Shown: positions 49,895 to 58,414, counted from the stretch's first letter. The stretch: DNA of 64,000 nucleotides from Kitasatospora sp. NBC_01246 (GCF_036226505.1 NZ_CP108484.1:3968001-4032000), one strand, 5' to 3'. Translations and numbers: made by a program. Notes: generated by a model from the letters alone, not told the origin.

Positions 49895-50605
49895 ATGACG
49901 ACTGATCATGGAAATGACCGGCCCGTGGTGGTGCGGCTCGACGGCGTGCACAAGGAGTTCGGCGACGCGAAGGCCCTGGACGGCCTGTCGCTGGAGATCA
50001 GGGCGGGGGACGCGGTGGCCGTGATGGGCCCCTCCGGCTGCGGGAAGTCCACCCTGCTCAACATGGTGGCCGGGCTGGACCGGCCGACCTCCGGCACGGT
50101 CGAGGTGCAGGGCCACGACCTCGGGAAGCTGAACGAGACCGGTCTGGCGCTGTTCCGGCGGCGCAACGTCGGCATGATCTTCCAGTTCTTCAACCTCATC
50201 GACGATCTGCCCGTGCTGGACAACGTGGCGCTGGCCGCGCAGCTCACCGGCACCCCGGCCCGGCAGGCCCGCCGCCGCGCCCTGGAGCTCCTCGACGAAC
50301 TCGGTGTCGCCGAACGCCGGAACAACTATCCGGCGACCCTGAGCGGCGGCGAGCGGCAGCGGGTGGCCGTGGCGAGGGCCCTGATGAACCGGCCCGCGCT
50401 GCTGCTCGCCGACGAACCGACCGGCGCCCTCGACAGCCGGTCGGGCGAGCAGGTGATGGACCTGCTGATCGACCTGAACCAGATCGGCCAGACCCTGTTG
50501 ATCGTCACCCACGACCCGCAGCTGGCCACCCGCTGTGCCAGCCGGTTGATCGAAGTGGCCGACGGCCGGGTCGGTCGCGAGAGCGTGCTGGAGGCGAGCG
50601 CGTGA
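49895..50605 (+). CDS. ABC transporter ATP-binding protein (MacB/LolD/BceA type)
   Basis: 236 aa. Walker A GPSGCGKSTLLNMVAGLDRPTSG, Q-loop IFQFFNLIDDLPVLDNV, signature LSGGERQRVAVARALMNRP, Walker B LLLADEPTGALDSRSGEQ, H-loop LIVTHDPQLATRC. The ALDSRSGEQ D-loop and FFNLI are typical of the MacB-like group that pairs with FtsX permeases. ATG at 49895. The permease start overlaps its end by 4 bp. The divergent two-component system is next to it. Confidence 0.95.
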   Translation: MTTDHGNDRPVVVRLDGVHKEFGDAKALDGLSLEIRAGDAVAVMGPSGCGKSTLLNMVAGLDRPTSGTVEVQGHDLGKLNETGLALFRRRNVGMIFQFFNLIDDLPVLDNVALAAQLTGTPARQARRRALELLDELGVAERRNNYPATLSGGERQRVAVARALMNRPALLLADEPTGALDSRSGEQVMDLLIDLNQIGQTLLIVTHDPQLATRCASRLIEVADGRVGRESVLEASA

Positions 50606-52911
50606 GCGCCGTGTGGAGGGCCTCGCGCGCGGCCGTGAAGCGCCGCCGGCTCCAGACCTTCGTCATCGGGCTCGTCGTGTTTTGCTCGACCACGACCGTC
50701 CTGCTCGCGCTGGCCCTGCTCGGCGTCGCGTCGAGCCCCTTCGACAAGGCCTTCGCCGAGCAGCGCGGCGCCCATACGGTGGCGACCTTCGACACCACGA
50801 AGGCATCGCCGGAGCAGCTGGCGCGGACCGCCCGGCAACCCGGGGTGGAGGCCGCGGCCGGGCCCTTCGGGCAGGCCGTCGTCGACATTCCCAAGGACTG
50901 GCTGTGGATGGCCGGCGGCACCCTCACGGTGGTCGGCCGGGCCGATCCGGCGGGACCGGTGGACCGGATCGAGCTGCTGGAGGGCCACTGGGCCACCGCG
51001 CCCGGGGAGATCGTCGTCAACTGGTCCGTCCAGGGTTCCCCCGGAACGAAGCTGCTGGGCACCAGGCTGGAGACGCCCGGGGGGCCGACGCTGACCGTCG
51101 TCGGCTTCGCCACCAGCATGAGCAGGTCGGCGAGCGCCTGGGTCACCCCCGAGCAGCTGGCCGAACTGCACCCGTCCGCGGCCCAGATGCTCTACCGCTT
51201 CACGGAGTCCTCGACGCAGGCCCGGCTGGGCGCCGGGCTGGCCGCGGCCACCGCAGGGCTGCCCGCGGAGTCGGTGACCGGCGCGCAGACCTGGCTCGAC
51301 CTCAAGCAGGCCTTCTCGGCACTGGTCGACTCCTACCTCCCCTTCATGACGCTCTTCGGCATCCTCGGCCTGCTGGTCTCCACCCTGATCGTCGGCAACG
51401 TGGTCAGCGGCGCGGTCGTCTCCGGGTACCGGCACATCGGGGTACTCAAGGCCCTGGGCTTCACCCCGAACCAGGTCGTCGCCGTCTACCTGGCGATGCT
51501 CTCGGTGCCGGCCGTGGCGGGCTGCGTGCTGGGCACGCTGGCCGGCAACGCCCTGGCCGGGCCGATCCTGAAGGTCGCCTTCACCGGCATCGACGTGGGC
51601 CGGGCCTCGGTCGGCGGCGTCAGCCCCTGGGTCTCGGTGGCCTGCCTCCTGGGCATGCCCGCCCTCGTCCTGCTGACCGCGCTGGTCCCCGCCCTGCGGG
51701 CCCACCGGCTGCCCGCCGCGCAGGCGATCAGCGCGGGCGCCGCGCCGAAGACCGGGCGCGGGCTGCGCGTCCAGCGGATCCTCGGCGCCACCAGGCTGCC
51801 CCGTCCGGTCAGCCTGGGGCTGGGCCAGCCGTTCGCCCGCCCCGCCCGCACGCTGCTGACCCTGGCGGCCATCGTCCTCGGGGTCACCACGGTGACCCTG
51901 TCGACCGGACTGACCAGCACCCTGGTGGCCTTCGGCAACGTCGGGAAGGAGGACGGCGGCGCCCGGATCCAGGTGCAGACCGGGGGACCGGGCAACGGCC
52001 GGACCGCCCCCCTGCCCGACGACCGGCAGATCGAGGAACGGCTGCGCTCCCTCCCGGGCGCGGACGGGGTGCGGGCCCGCGCGCTGGCCCAGGCGGGCAT
52101 GACCGGGCAGAGCCAGCCCGTCTTCGCCGACTTCTACCGCGGGGACGACTCCTCGTACGCCCACGTGATCGTCAGGGGCCGTGCGCCGGTGGCGGCGGGC
52201 GAGGCCGTGGCCGGGCCGTCGTTCCTGACCCAGCGCGGGTTGAAGGTCGGTGACCGGGTCATGCTGGAGCTGAACGGCAGGCAGGTCCAGGTGACCATCG
52301 TGGGTCAGCTCATCGAGGGCAACGCCCGGGCGCTGGAGGCCTCGTGGCAGACCCTCGCCCGACTCGCACCGGAGGCCCGCGCCACCGAGTACACGGTACG
52401 GCTCGCCCCCGGGGCCGACGCGCGCGCCTACGCCGAGGCGGTCCAGGCGATCGACCCGGGACTGAGCGCCTCGGTGCTGGACGCGGGCAACGCCGGCACC
52501 GCCACCGTCATCACCATCTCGACGGTGTTCACCGTGCTGCTGACCCTCGTCGCCTCGCTCGGTGTCTTCAACACCGTCCTCCTGAACACCCGCGAGCGGC
52601 GCCGCGACCTGGGCATGCTCAAGTCGATCGGAATGACCCCCCGGCAGGTGGTGGCGATGACGGTGACCTCCGTCGCCGGGCTGGGCGCGGTCGGCGGGCT
52701 AGTCGGAATCCCGCTAGGAATCGCGGCGCACCGCCTCGTGGTGGACCACGTCGGGGTGGTCGACTTCCCCGAGTACATGAAGGACGTCTGGCACGCGCCG
52801 CAGCTGGCCGCGATGCTTCTGGCGGGCGTGGCGATCGCCGTCCTCGGCGCCCTCGTCCCGGCCCGCACGGCGGCCCGGACGACCATCGCCTCGGTGCTGC
52901 ACACCGAGTAG
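50602..52911 (+). CDS. ABC transporter permease, FtsX/MacB family, duplicated
   Basis: 769 aa. Layout: one N-terminal helix (FVIGLVVFCSTTTVLLALALLG), a ~200-residue extracytoplasmic domain, three helices (~247-390, MTLFGILGLLVSTLIVGNVVSGAVVSGYRHIGVLKALGF), a further helix near 425, a second extracytoplasmic domain, and three closing helices ~640-765 (VFTVLLTLVASLGVFNTVLLNTRERRRDLGMLKSIGM). This is the duplicated 8-10 TM FtsX form of actinobacteria. GTG at 50602 overlaps the ATPase stop. Mechanotransmitter-type export or sensing of a membrane-active compound is the family role; substrate unknown. Confidence 0.93.
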   Translation: MSAVWRASRAAVKRRRLQTFVIGLVVFCSTTTVLLALALLGVASSPFDKAFAEQRGAHTVATFDTTKASPEQLARTARQPGVEAAAGPFGQAVVDIPKDWLWMAGGTLTVVGRADPAGPVDRIELLEGHWATAPGEIVVNWSVQGSPGTKLLGTRLETPGGPTLTVVGFATSMSRSASAWVTPEQLAELHPSAAQMLYRFTESSTQARLGAGLAAATAGLPAESVTGAQTWLDLKQAFSALVDSYLPFMTLFGILGLLVSTLIVGNVVSGAVVSGYRHIGVLKALGFTPNQVVAVYLAMLSVPAVAGCVLGTLAGNALAGPILKVAFTGIDVGRASVGGVSPWVSVACLLGMPALVLLTALVPALRAHRLPAAQAISAGAAPKTGRGLRVQRILGATRLPRPVSLGLGQPFARPARTLLTLAAIVLGVTTVTLSTGLTSTLVAFGNVGKEDGGARIQVQTGGPGNGRTAPLPDDRQIEERLRSLPGADGVRARALAQAGMTGQSQPVFADFYRGDDSSYAHVIVRGRAPVAAGEAVAGPSFLTQRGLKVGDRVMLELNGRQVQVTIVGQLIEGNARALEASWQTLARLAPEARATEYTVRLAPGADARAYAEAVQAIDPGLSASVLDAGNAGTATVITISTVFTVLLTLVASLGVFNTVLLNTRERRRDLGMLKSIGMTPRQVVAMTVTSVAGLGAVGGLVGIPLGIAAHRLVVDHVGVVDFPEYMKDVWHAPQLAAMLLAGVAIAVLGALVPARTAARTTIASVLHTE

Positions 52912-52959
52912 ACGGGTGACGTCACGGGGCCGACGTCACGGGGGGCGCAGGCCGACCGG

Positions 52960-53817
52960 CTACTCGACGGGTGAGCCGAAGCGCGCCAGGTAGTGCCAGA
53001 CCCGCTTGAGGGCCTGCGGATCGTGCCGGCCGGTGCGGACGGCGTCACCGATGACGCGCGGGTCGAGCAGCCCGTCCTCGGCGATCGCGAGGCCGAGGGC
53101 GACGAACTCGGCCCCCCGGTAGTCGGGGTGGCGGCTCAGCTCCTCGGTCGACAGCCGCAGGCCGGGGTGCCAGGCGAGCGGGCACGGCAGCCGGCGGGCC
53201 CGCTCCTCGACCGCGGTGCCCCGGTAGCTCGGGTCCAGCACCACCGCCTCCACGTCCCTGTCGAGCCGGACCGGCCCGTGCACCTGGGCCTCGATGTAGT
53301 CGTCCAGCTCGTCCGCGTCGTCGGCCTCGGCGAGGGCGATCAGGGCCATCCGGTCGGCGGTGCCGAAGTCGGACGGGTCGAGGTAGCTGTCCGGGTAGCA
53401 GAAGGTGGCCCGGGCGAGAGCCTGCGGAGCGAGCCGGAGATGGGCCGAGCCGAAGCGCGGCGCCGCGCCGACGGGCTTGCGCCGGTAGTCCAGCGCCCCG
53501 TACACCGGGCGCTCCTCCGCCGGGGCCTCGTCGTAGGCGCCGCCGAAGATCCGGCTCTCCCAGCGCCAGCGGTCACCGCCGGGGTGGGCGGTCAGCCCGC
53601 CGTTGCCGGTACCGGTGACGAACTGGGAGCGGTAGACGCCGTCCTGGGCGAGCGCCTCCAGGATGTCCCGGCCGCCGTCGGCCCGGTCGGGGTGGAAGTT
53701 GAGGGTGATGCGCAGTCCGGCGGCGAGCGGGCCGCCGGTGGCGAGCGCCGTGACGTGCCGCAGGGCTCGTTCCTGGGCGGGGCTGGGGGTCGCGGGGCCG
53801 GCCGTGTCGATGCTCAT
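52960..53817 (-). CDS. DUF3626 family protein
   Basis: 285 aa. Recognised by LRITLNFHPDRADGGRDILEALAQDGVYRSQFVTGTGNGGLTAHPGGDRWRWESRIFGGAYD and YGALDYRRKPVGAAPRFGSAHLRLAPQALARATFCYPDSYLDPSDFG, the invariant core of DUF3626. The paired His and Asp/Glu residues and the resemblance to ADP-ribosyl-fold domains suggest enzymatic activity, but no function is established. ATG at 53817. Cytoplasmic. Convergent with the ABC permease. Confidence 0.85.
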   Translation of the reverse strand: MSIDTAGPATPSPAQERALRHVTALATGGPLAAGLRITLNFHPDRADGGRDILEALAQDGVYRSQFVTGTGNGGLTAHPGGDRWRWESRIFGGAYDEAPAEERPVYGALDYRRKPVGAAPRFGSAHLRLAPQALARATFCYPDSYLDPSDFGTADRMALIALAEADDADELDDYIEAQVHGPVRLDRDVEAVVLDPSYRGTAVEERARRLPCPLAWHPGLRLSTEELSRHPDYRGAEFVALGLAIAEDGLLDPRVIGDAVRTGRHDPQALKRVWHYLARFGSPVE

Positions 53818-53962
53818 CGCGGCAGTCTGGCCGAGGCCGGCCGCCCTCCGCACCCGAGTTCCCGCCGGACGGGCGGCCCGCCCGGTCCTGAGCTGCGGGG
53901 CCGGGCGCGCCAGGGCAGCCTGGGGTTCGACGGGAACACTCGGGAGAGCGGCGGGAGGGCCG

Positions 53963-54352
53963 ATGCCGGAGGCGGAGCCGGGGCCGGGGCCGGAGGCGGA
54001 CGGCGCGCGGTCGCCGGGCGGTGGCGAGCCGGACTACCGGTTCTCGCTGGCCAACGAGCGGACCTTCCTGGCCTGGATCCGGACGGCACTCGGCCTGCTC
54101 GCGGGCGGCATCGCCGTCGACCAGCTGACCCCCGACGTCGCCCCCGCGCCGCTGCGGATCGCCCTGGCCGTGATCTGCGCCCTCGGCGGGGCGGTGCTCG
54201 GTGCCACCGCGTACCGGCGGTGGATCCGGGTCGAGGCGGCGATCCGCGCCGGGGCGCCACTGCCGGGCACCCGGGTCCTGCTGGTGCTGTCGGTCGGGGT
54301 GGCGCTGGTGGCGGCGGTGTTCTGCGGTCTCATCATCGGATACGGCAATTGA
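53963..54352 (+). CDS. YidH/DUF202 family small membrane protein
   Basis: 129 aa. A Pro/Gly-rich leader is followed by the DUF202 hallmark DYRFSLANERTFLAWIRTALGLLAGGIAVDQL (LANERTFLAWIRT). Two more helices follow: LRIALAVICALGGAVLGATAYRRWI and TRVLLVLSVGVALVAAVFCGLII. Three-span inner-membrane protein, in some relatives fused to SPX-type phosphate proteins; role unknown. ATG at 53963 after GGGAGG. Such genes usually precede a second DUF202 gene (YidG), which is absent here. Confidence 0.88.
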   Translation: MPEAEPGPGPEADGARSPGGGEPDYRFSLANERTFLAWIRTALGLLAGGIAVDQLTPDVAPAPLRIALAVICALGGAVLGATAYRRWIRVEAAIRAGAPLPGTRVLLVLSVGVALVAAVFCGLIIGYGN

Positions 54353-54400
54353 CCCGGTGGCCGGAATTCATCACGGGGCTTGCGACTAATCGCCATCCGC

Positions 54401-54426
54401 CTGGTCAACACCTGGTTTTTGACCAG
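54401..54426. promoter_or_regulatory. Inverted repeat upstream of tatA
   Basis: CTGGTCAA (54401-54408) and TTGACCAG (54419-54426), 8-bp perfect arms around a 10-nt T-rich centre, in an AT-rich island 107 bp before tatA. It could be an operator or a weak hairpin. Confidence 0.4.
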
Positions 54427-54532
54427 CGTTTCCCGACCGGTGTATACGTTCGCCTCCGCGGCCATGCATACTGGCCAGGTCGGGCGCTTTGCCCACCCGT
54501 GACTCTAGACAAGAAGGGACCGGTGGCCGGGG

Positions 54533-54853
54533 ATGCTGCGGAACGGTCTTGAGCCCTGGCACCTCCTGGTGGTGCTGGCTGTCGTAATCCTGCTGTTCGG
54601 ATCGAAGAAGCTGCCGGAGATGGCCCGGGGCCTCGGCAAGTCGATGCGCATCCTGAAGGCGGAGACCAAGGCGCTGCGCGAGGACGAGGCTCCGGCCGCG
54701 GACGCCGCTGCCGCCGCCGCGCCGGGTACGGCGCAGAGCACCGCTGCTCCGCAGGCGCAGACCGCGCCGCAGCAGCCTGTGGCCCCGCAGGTGGTCGCGC
54801 CGACCAATGTGACCAAGGCCACCGAGACCCCCCGGACCACGACCACGGCCTGA
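54533..54853 (+). CDS. tatA: Sec-independent protein translocase TatA
   Basis: 106 aa. Short N-terminus, then one membrane helix [42 protein letters not shown]: hydrophobic helix, FG-S-K-K-LPE hinge and amphipathic helix are the complete TatA core. The remaining ~55 residues are an Ala/Gln/Pro/Thr disordered tail. TatA oligomers form the pore for folded Tat substrates, with TatBC encoded elsewhere. ATG at 54533. Monocistronic with a terminator at 54869-54892. This is a second-locus style tatA without tatC beside it, as is normal in streptomycetes. Confidence 0.95.
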   Translation: MLRNGLEPWHLLVVLAVVILLFGSKKLPEMARGLGKSMRILKAETKALREDEAPAADAAAAAAPGTAQSTAAPQAQTAPQQPVAPQVVAPTNVTKATETPRTTTTA

Positions 54854-54868
54854 GGTTTCTCCGACCGA

Positions 54869-54892
54869 GCCCCCACCGGCAACGGTGGGGGC
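54869..54892 (+). terminator. Terminator after tatA
   Basis: GCCCCCACCG and CGGTGGGGGC flank a GCAA tetraloop; followed by TTCGTCGTGT. Confidence 0.85.
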
Positions 54893-54982
54893 TTCGTCGT
54901 GTCCGGGCCCCGCCGTGGCCGGCCGGTCCGTTCGGAGCAGCCCGGCGGGCGGGACCGGTGGCACTGCGACAGGCTGAGCGGG

Positions 54983-55597
54983 ATGTCCGCGACCCCGACC
55001 CCCCTCGCCCAGGAGCACCGCGTCGACGTGCGGGCCTGGTTCCTGCTGCTCGGCTCGTTCGCCGTGCTGATGCTCGCGTACTTCACGCTGCCGCTGCGCT
55101 ACTTCGGCGAACGCCGCCCGGTCCTCAGCTGGCTCGTGTTCGCCGGTGTCCTGACCCTGCTGAGCGGCCTGCTGCTGGGCCGGGTCCTCGACCTGCTGCG
55201 CGGGACGGGCCGACGGCCGGGGCTGTGGCTGGTCGTACTGATCTGCCTGTCGATGAACGTCTTCGCGGGCACGTACTACGTGCTGGCCGCCTCGGTGGGC
55301 GAGTTCGACGGCCTGCACACCCGGCTCGACGCGCTCTACTTCACCGTCGTCACAATGGCCACCGTCGGCTACGGCGACATCACGGCGGCCGGGCAGGGGC
55401 CCCGGCTGGTGGTGATCCTGCAGATCGTCTACAACTTCGTCTTCCTCGCGACCGCCGCCGGGACACTGACGCAGCGGCTCCGCACCGGATTGGAGAGCCG
55501 GATCCCCCGGGCGCAGGGCGGGGAGCACCGGCACGGCCTCCCCCGCCGCCGTCACCGGGCGGTGGAGCAGGACGAACACGACGAGCAGGGCGACTGA
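54983..55597 (+). CDS. Two-pore-helix potassium channel (Ion_trans_2)
   Basis: 204 aa. Four hydrophobic segments: WFLLLGSFAVLMLAYFTLP, LSWLVFAGVLTLLSGLLLG, GLWLVVLICLSMNVFAGTYYVLA and VVILQIVYNFVFLATAAG. The K+ selectivity filter is TMATVGYGDITA between the last two. No cytoplasmic RCK domain; instead a short His/Arg-rich tail. KcsA-like channel with two extra helices. ATG at 54983. Stand-alone after tatA. Confidence 0.92.
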   Translation: MSATPTPLAQEHRVDVRAWFLLLGSFAVLMLAYFTLPLRYFGERRPVLSWLVFAGVLTLLSGLLLGRVLDLLRGTGRRPGLWLVVLICLSMNVFAGTYYVLAASVGEFDGLHTRLDALYFTVVTMATVGYGDITAAGQGPRLVVILQIVYNFVFLATAAGTLTQRLRTGLESRIPRAQGGEHRHGLPRRRHRAVEQDEHDEQGD

Positions 55598-55614
55598 CGG
55601 AGCCCGGCCGGCCG

Positions 55615-55983
55615 TCAGCCGTGGGTGGTGTCGATCACGCAGAACCGGTTGCCGTCGGGATCTGCGAGGACGACGAAGTCCGGGTCCTCGGGGTAGCTGT
55701 CCCAGTCGACCGAGCTGGCTCCGAGGGCGAGCAGCCGCTCGATCTCGGCCGCCTGCTCGGCGGCGTCCGCCGTGTACAGGTCGAGGTGGACACGCGGGTG
55801 CTCCTGGAGGGGCGATTCGCTGAGGCCGAGCGCCAGTTGCACGCCCGGCCCCTCGGCGGGTTCCAGAACGGCCCAGTGGTCCTCGACCTCGTCGCGGGCC
55901 GCGTAGCCCAGCGCCTCCGTCCAGAAGTCGACGGCCCGCCGCACGTCCGCGACACCCAACACGATGGATCCGATCGTCAACAT
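55615..55983 (-). CDS. VOC-family (glyoxalase-like) protein
   Basis: 122 aa. Starts LTIGSIVLGVADVRRAVDFWTEALGYAARDEVEDHWAVLEP, the N-terminal beta-alpha-beta-beta-beta unit. The second half is HPRVHLDLYTADAAEQAAEIERLLALGASSVDW then DFVVLADPDGNRFCVIDT, with His and Glu/Asp at metal positions and the ADPDGNRFCV ending of the Glyoxalase_6 / DUF1338-like group. Often annotated as bleomycin-resistance-like; there is no evidence for that here. ATG at 55983. Convergent with the channel gene. Confidence 0.88.
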   Translation of the reverse strand: MLTIGSIVLGVADVRRAVDFWTEALGYAARDEVEDHWAVLEPAEGPGVQLALGLSESPLQEHPRVHLDLYTADAAEQAAEIERLLALGASSVDWDSYPEDPDFVVLADPDGNRFCVIDTTHG

Positions 55984-56085
55984 GGGCCCGATTCTGCCCG
56001 GTCGCGGGCCCCGGACACCGGGAATTCCGGCCGGGTCGCCCGGGGTGACGGGCGGATGGCCCATCACCCCGGTACGGGCGTCCGG

Positions 56086-56370
56086 TCAGTGCGGTGTGGC
56101 GTGGCGTGCGGGTTTCTTCTGGGGGGTGCGGTGGTGGGTTTCGGGGCCGTAGTGGCCGGCCTGGCGGGCGATCCAGGCGTATTCGTGGGTGCCGTCGGGG
56201 CGGGTGCGGAGTTCCCAGCGACCGTGGGGGGTGATGGGTGGGGGCGGTGGTGGGGGGTGGTGGTTGATTTTGAGGGTGGTGAGGACGCCGAGGGCGACGG
56301 TGGTGAGGGCGAGGGCGAGGAGGGTGAGGAGGGCCGCGCCGACGAGGAAGTTGGCGGTGCCGGTTCTCAT
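56086..56370 (-). CDS. Small membrane protein, hypothetical (94 aa)
   Basis: ATG at 56370. One N-terminal helix ANFLVGAALLTLLALALTTVALGVL, then a run of Pro (HHPPPPPPPI) and a polar C-terminus with GRWELRTRPDGTHEYAWIARQAGHYGP. No family recognised; similar genes cluster with HATPase/DUF397 loci in streptomycetes. Overlaps the upstream gene stop by 4 bp (ATGA), so it is the last gene of a three-gene minus-strand operon starting at 57018. Confidence 0.6.
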   Translation of the reverse strand: MRTGTANFLVGAALLTLLALALTTVALGVLTTLKINHHPPPPPPPITPHGRWELRTRPDGTHEYAWIARQAGHYGPETHHRTPQKKPARHATPH

Positions 56371-56606
56371 CGGCGGATCCCGAGGACGCGGTGGCCGAGG
56401 TGGGCGGCGAGGTCGTGGAGGAGGTCGTGGGCCTGGTCGTGGGTGAGGGGGAGGGCGAGCTGTTCGCCGGGGCCGGTGTGGAGGTCGAGGTCGACGGCGA
56501 GGCGGAGCTGGACGGTGGCGTCGGGGGCGTGTTCGACGGTGAGGTAGGCGACGGTGGTGCGTTCGGTGTGGATGGCGTCGGTGGTCATCGGGATCAGGAC
56601 TCCCAC
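56367..56606 (-). CDS. Hypothetical protein (79 aa), operon with HATPase
   Basis: GTG at 56606 preceded by AGGA; a downstream ATG (codon 7) is possible. Content: TTVAYLTVEHAPDATVQLRLAVDLDLHTGPGEQLALPLTHDQAHDLLHDLAAHLGHRVLG, a beta-sheet then His-rich helix. Acidic, no membrane segment. No known domain. Between the HATPase (38 bp upstream) and the membrane protein (4-bp overlap downstream). Confidence 0.6.
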   Translation of the reverse strand: MGVLIPMTTDAIHTERTTVAYLTVEHAPDATVQLRLAVDLDLHTGPGEQLALPLTHDQAHDLLHDLAAHLGHRVLGIRR

Positions 56607-56643
56607 GGGGGGTTCCTCTCGGTGTCGGGTCGGGGGGTGGTGC

Positions 56644-57018
56644 TCACGCGGCGGCGTCCAGTTCGAACCAGACGCGCTTGCCGTGCTTGCGGGGGTCGGT
56701 GCCGAAGCGGTGGGTGAGGGAGCGGACGAGGTGCAGGCCCCGGCCGGAGAGGGCGTAGGGGTCGGCGGGGGTGCGGGGTTCGGGGAGGTGGGGGTTGTCG
56801 TCGGCGACGGAGACGCGCAGGGTGTGGTCGCGGAGCAGGACGACGACGAGCGGGGCGGGGCTGCCGCCGTGGCGCCAGGCGTTGATGTAGAGCTCGCAGA
56901 GGGCGAGTTCGGCGTCGTGGATGAGGTCGTCGGGCCAGCCGGCGCGGTCGAGGGCCTCGCGCAGCTCCTCGCGGGCGGCGGACCAGTCGGGCGGTTCGGG
57001 CAGGGTGAAGGCACACAT
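56644..57018 (-). CDS. HATPase_c_2 (RsbW-like) ATP-binding protein
   Basis: 124 aa. Anti-sigma-type GHKL domain: ELALCELYINAWRHGG (N box), RVSVADDNPHLPEPR (G1, DD-N variant) and ALSGRGLHLVRSLTHRFG (G2, GRGL). No membrane or kinase part. Streptomycetes have dozens of these small RsbW-like proteins, often adjacent to XRE/DUF397 gene pairs as here; the partner (a sigma factor or anti-anti-sigma) is not encoded nearby. ATG at 57018 preceded by GGAGG. Confidence 0.88.
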   Translation of the reverse strand: MCAFTLPEPPDWSAAREELREALDRAGWPDDLIHDAELALCELYINAWRHGGSPAPLVVVLLRDHTLRVSVADDNPHLPEPRTPADPYALSGRGLHLVRSLTHRFGTDPRKHGKRVWFELDAAA

Positions 57019-57348
57019 GAGGGACCTCCGAAGAGAGGGGGAGTGGAGTGGAGTGGGTGCGGTGGAACCGGCGGATACGTCGCCGTGAGCCAGGCCGGGA
57101 CGGGACTGGGAGTGCCGCGTACGGCTGCTCTGCGGTGCGCGGGCAGCAGGCGCCTACTGCCCTGGAAACAGGCGTTACTGACGATCCGTCGGATCGATGT
57201 GAGACGACCGTAGCGCATCACTGGGTCAACTTTTACCCAGAATCAAGATGTTCCCTCTACCGTGTTAACAACCGCCTGACCGCTGCCCAGATGGACCGAC
57301 CAGCAAGCGGCGCGGCAAACTTGGAACGATCCCGCCCGAAAGGACGTC
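57019..57348. other. Divergent promoter region HATPase / XRE (330 bp)
   Basis: The part 57200-57280 is AT-rich (TTTTACCC, GTTAAC palindrome in GTGTTAACAAC), markedly different from its surroundings, as expected for the two outward promoters. No ORF supported. Confidence 0.55.
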
Positions 57349-58215
57349 ATGGCTGCACGCACGAACCCCACGCTCCGCCAGCGACGCCTGGGCGCAGAGC
57401 TGCGACGGATGCGAGAGCAAGCCGGGTTTGGCGGCAGCCAGCTCGGCCGCGCCGTCGGAATGAGCCCAGCGCAGGTCACGCAGATGGAGGCCGGGAAGAT
57501 CGGCATCAGCGTGGACCGGCTGCGCACCATCGCTGCAACGTGCATGTGCATCAACGATTCACTGATCGATGCCCTCGCCGACATGATCACGGAACGCGCA
57601 AAGGTCGGTTGGTGGGAAGAGTACAGAGGCACTCTGGCCGCGGACTTCCTTGACGTCGCGGAGTTCGAAAGCCAGGCAACGAAGCTGTCCACCTACACGA
57701 TGACGTTCATCCCTGGACTACTTCAAACCGGCTCATACGCCTCCGCCGTCTTCGCGCAGACCTTTCCGCCGCTTCCTCGCCATGAGGTCGATCTCCGGAC
57801 AGCTTTCCGCATGCAGCGCCAACGCGCCATCCGATCCGGCGCCGTGCCCTACTCCGCATTCGTCCACGAAGCCGCACTGCGTATGCAGTTCAGCGGGCCG
57901 ATTGTCCTTGCGGAACAGCTCGGCGCCCTCATCGAGGACTCCGAGCAACCGAGCATCTCGGTGCGAGTAGTGCCGTTCGACATCGCTGCCATGCCCAGCT
58001 CCAGTGACAACTTCACCTACGCCGAGGGTCCGATTCCCGAGCTCGACGGAGCGCAGACCGACACGGGTCTTGGTTGTCGACTCTTCGATGCCCCGGCCCA
58101 CATGGCAAGGTTCCGATCCCTGCTCGCCCAGATCGCGTCGGCTGCCCTCTCCGAAGAGGAATCCCGAGACTTCGTGCGATCCATCAAGAAGGAAATGGAA
58201 AGCAAGCGTGGCTAG
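57349..58215 (+). CDS. Scr1-family XRE regulator (HTH_31 + DUF5753)
   Basis: 288 aa. HTH at ~8-65: LRQRRLGAELRRMREQAGFGGSQLGRAVGMSPAQVTQMEAGKIGIS. DUF5753 effector domain at ~95-270: ESQATKLSTYTMTFIPGLLQTGSYASAVFAQ, then LRMQFSGPIVLAEQLGALIEDSE and IAAMPSSSDNFTYAEGP. Such regulators control the adjacent DUF397 gene and sometimes antibiotic or development genes; BldB-partner type systems are the named relatives. ATG at 57349 after AAAGGACG. The DUF397 gene overlaps its end by 8 bp. Confidence 0.92.
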   Translation: MAARTNPTLRQRRLGAELRRMREQAGFGGSQLGRAVGMSPAQVTQMEAGKIGISVDRLRTIAATCMCINDSLIDALADMITERAKVGWWEEYRGTLAADFLDVAEFESQATKLSTYTMTFIPGLLQTGSYASAVFAQTFPPLPRHEVDLRTAFRMQRQRAIRSGAVPYSAFVHEAALRMQFSGPIVLAEQLGALIEDSEQPSISVRVVPFDIAAMPSSSDNFTYAEGPIPELDGAQTDTGLGCRLFDAPAHMARFRSLLAQIASAALSEEESRDFVRSIKKEMESKRG

Positions 58216-58411
58216 TACCGTGTGGCAGAAGTCCAGCTACTCAAGCGCAAACGATGAGTGCGTCGAAGTGCGTGCCCTGGACGGACTGGTCGAACTCCGC
58301 GAGTCCGACACGGGCGCCGTCATCGTCCGCACCACTCCCCTCAAGTTCGCCAAGTTCCTCCAGGGCGTCAAGGCCGGCGAGTTCGACCACCTCACCGACC
58401 TCACGACCTGA
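58208..58411 (+). CDS. DUF397 protein (Scr2-like partner)
   Basis: 67 aa from GTG at 58208, inside the end of the XRE gene. Sequence WQKSSYSSANDECVEVRAL then VELRESDTGAVIVRTTPLKFAKFLQGVKAGEFDHL: the SSYS-x3-ECVEV opening, VRDSK-like RESD and W/F-x-x-F-L-x-x-V-K-x-G end are the DUF397 signature. Works with the overlapping XRE regulator as antagonist or co-regulator (family knowledge). Followed by a perfect 18-bp stem terminator. Confidence 0.92.
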   Translation: MASTVWQKSSYSSANDECVEVRALDGLVELRESDTGAVIVRTTPLKFAKFLQGVKAGEFDHLTDLTT

Positions 58412-58414
58412 CCC

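Noticed and set aside
53663-54352. Longer DUF202 ORF starting at 53663
   Set aside because: The extension overlaps the DUF3626 gene antisense and lacks a ribosome site; the ATG at 53963 has GGGAGG.
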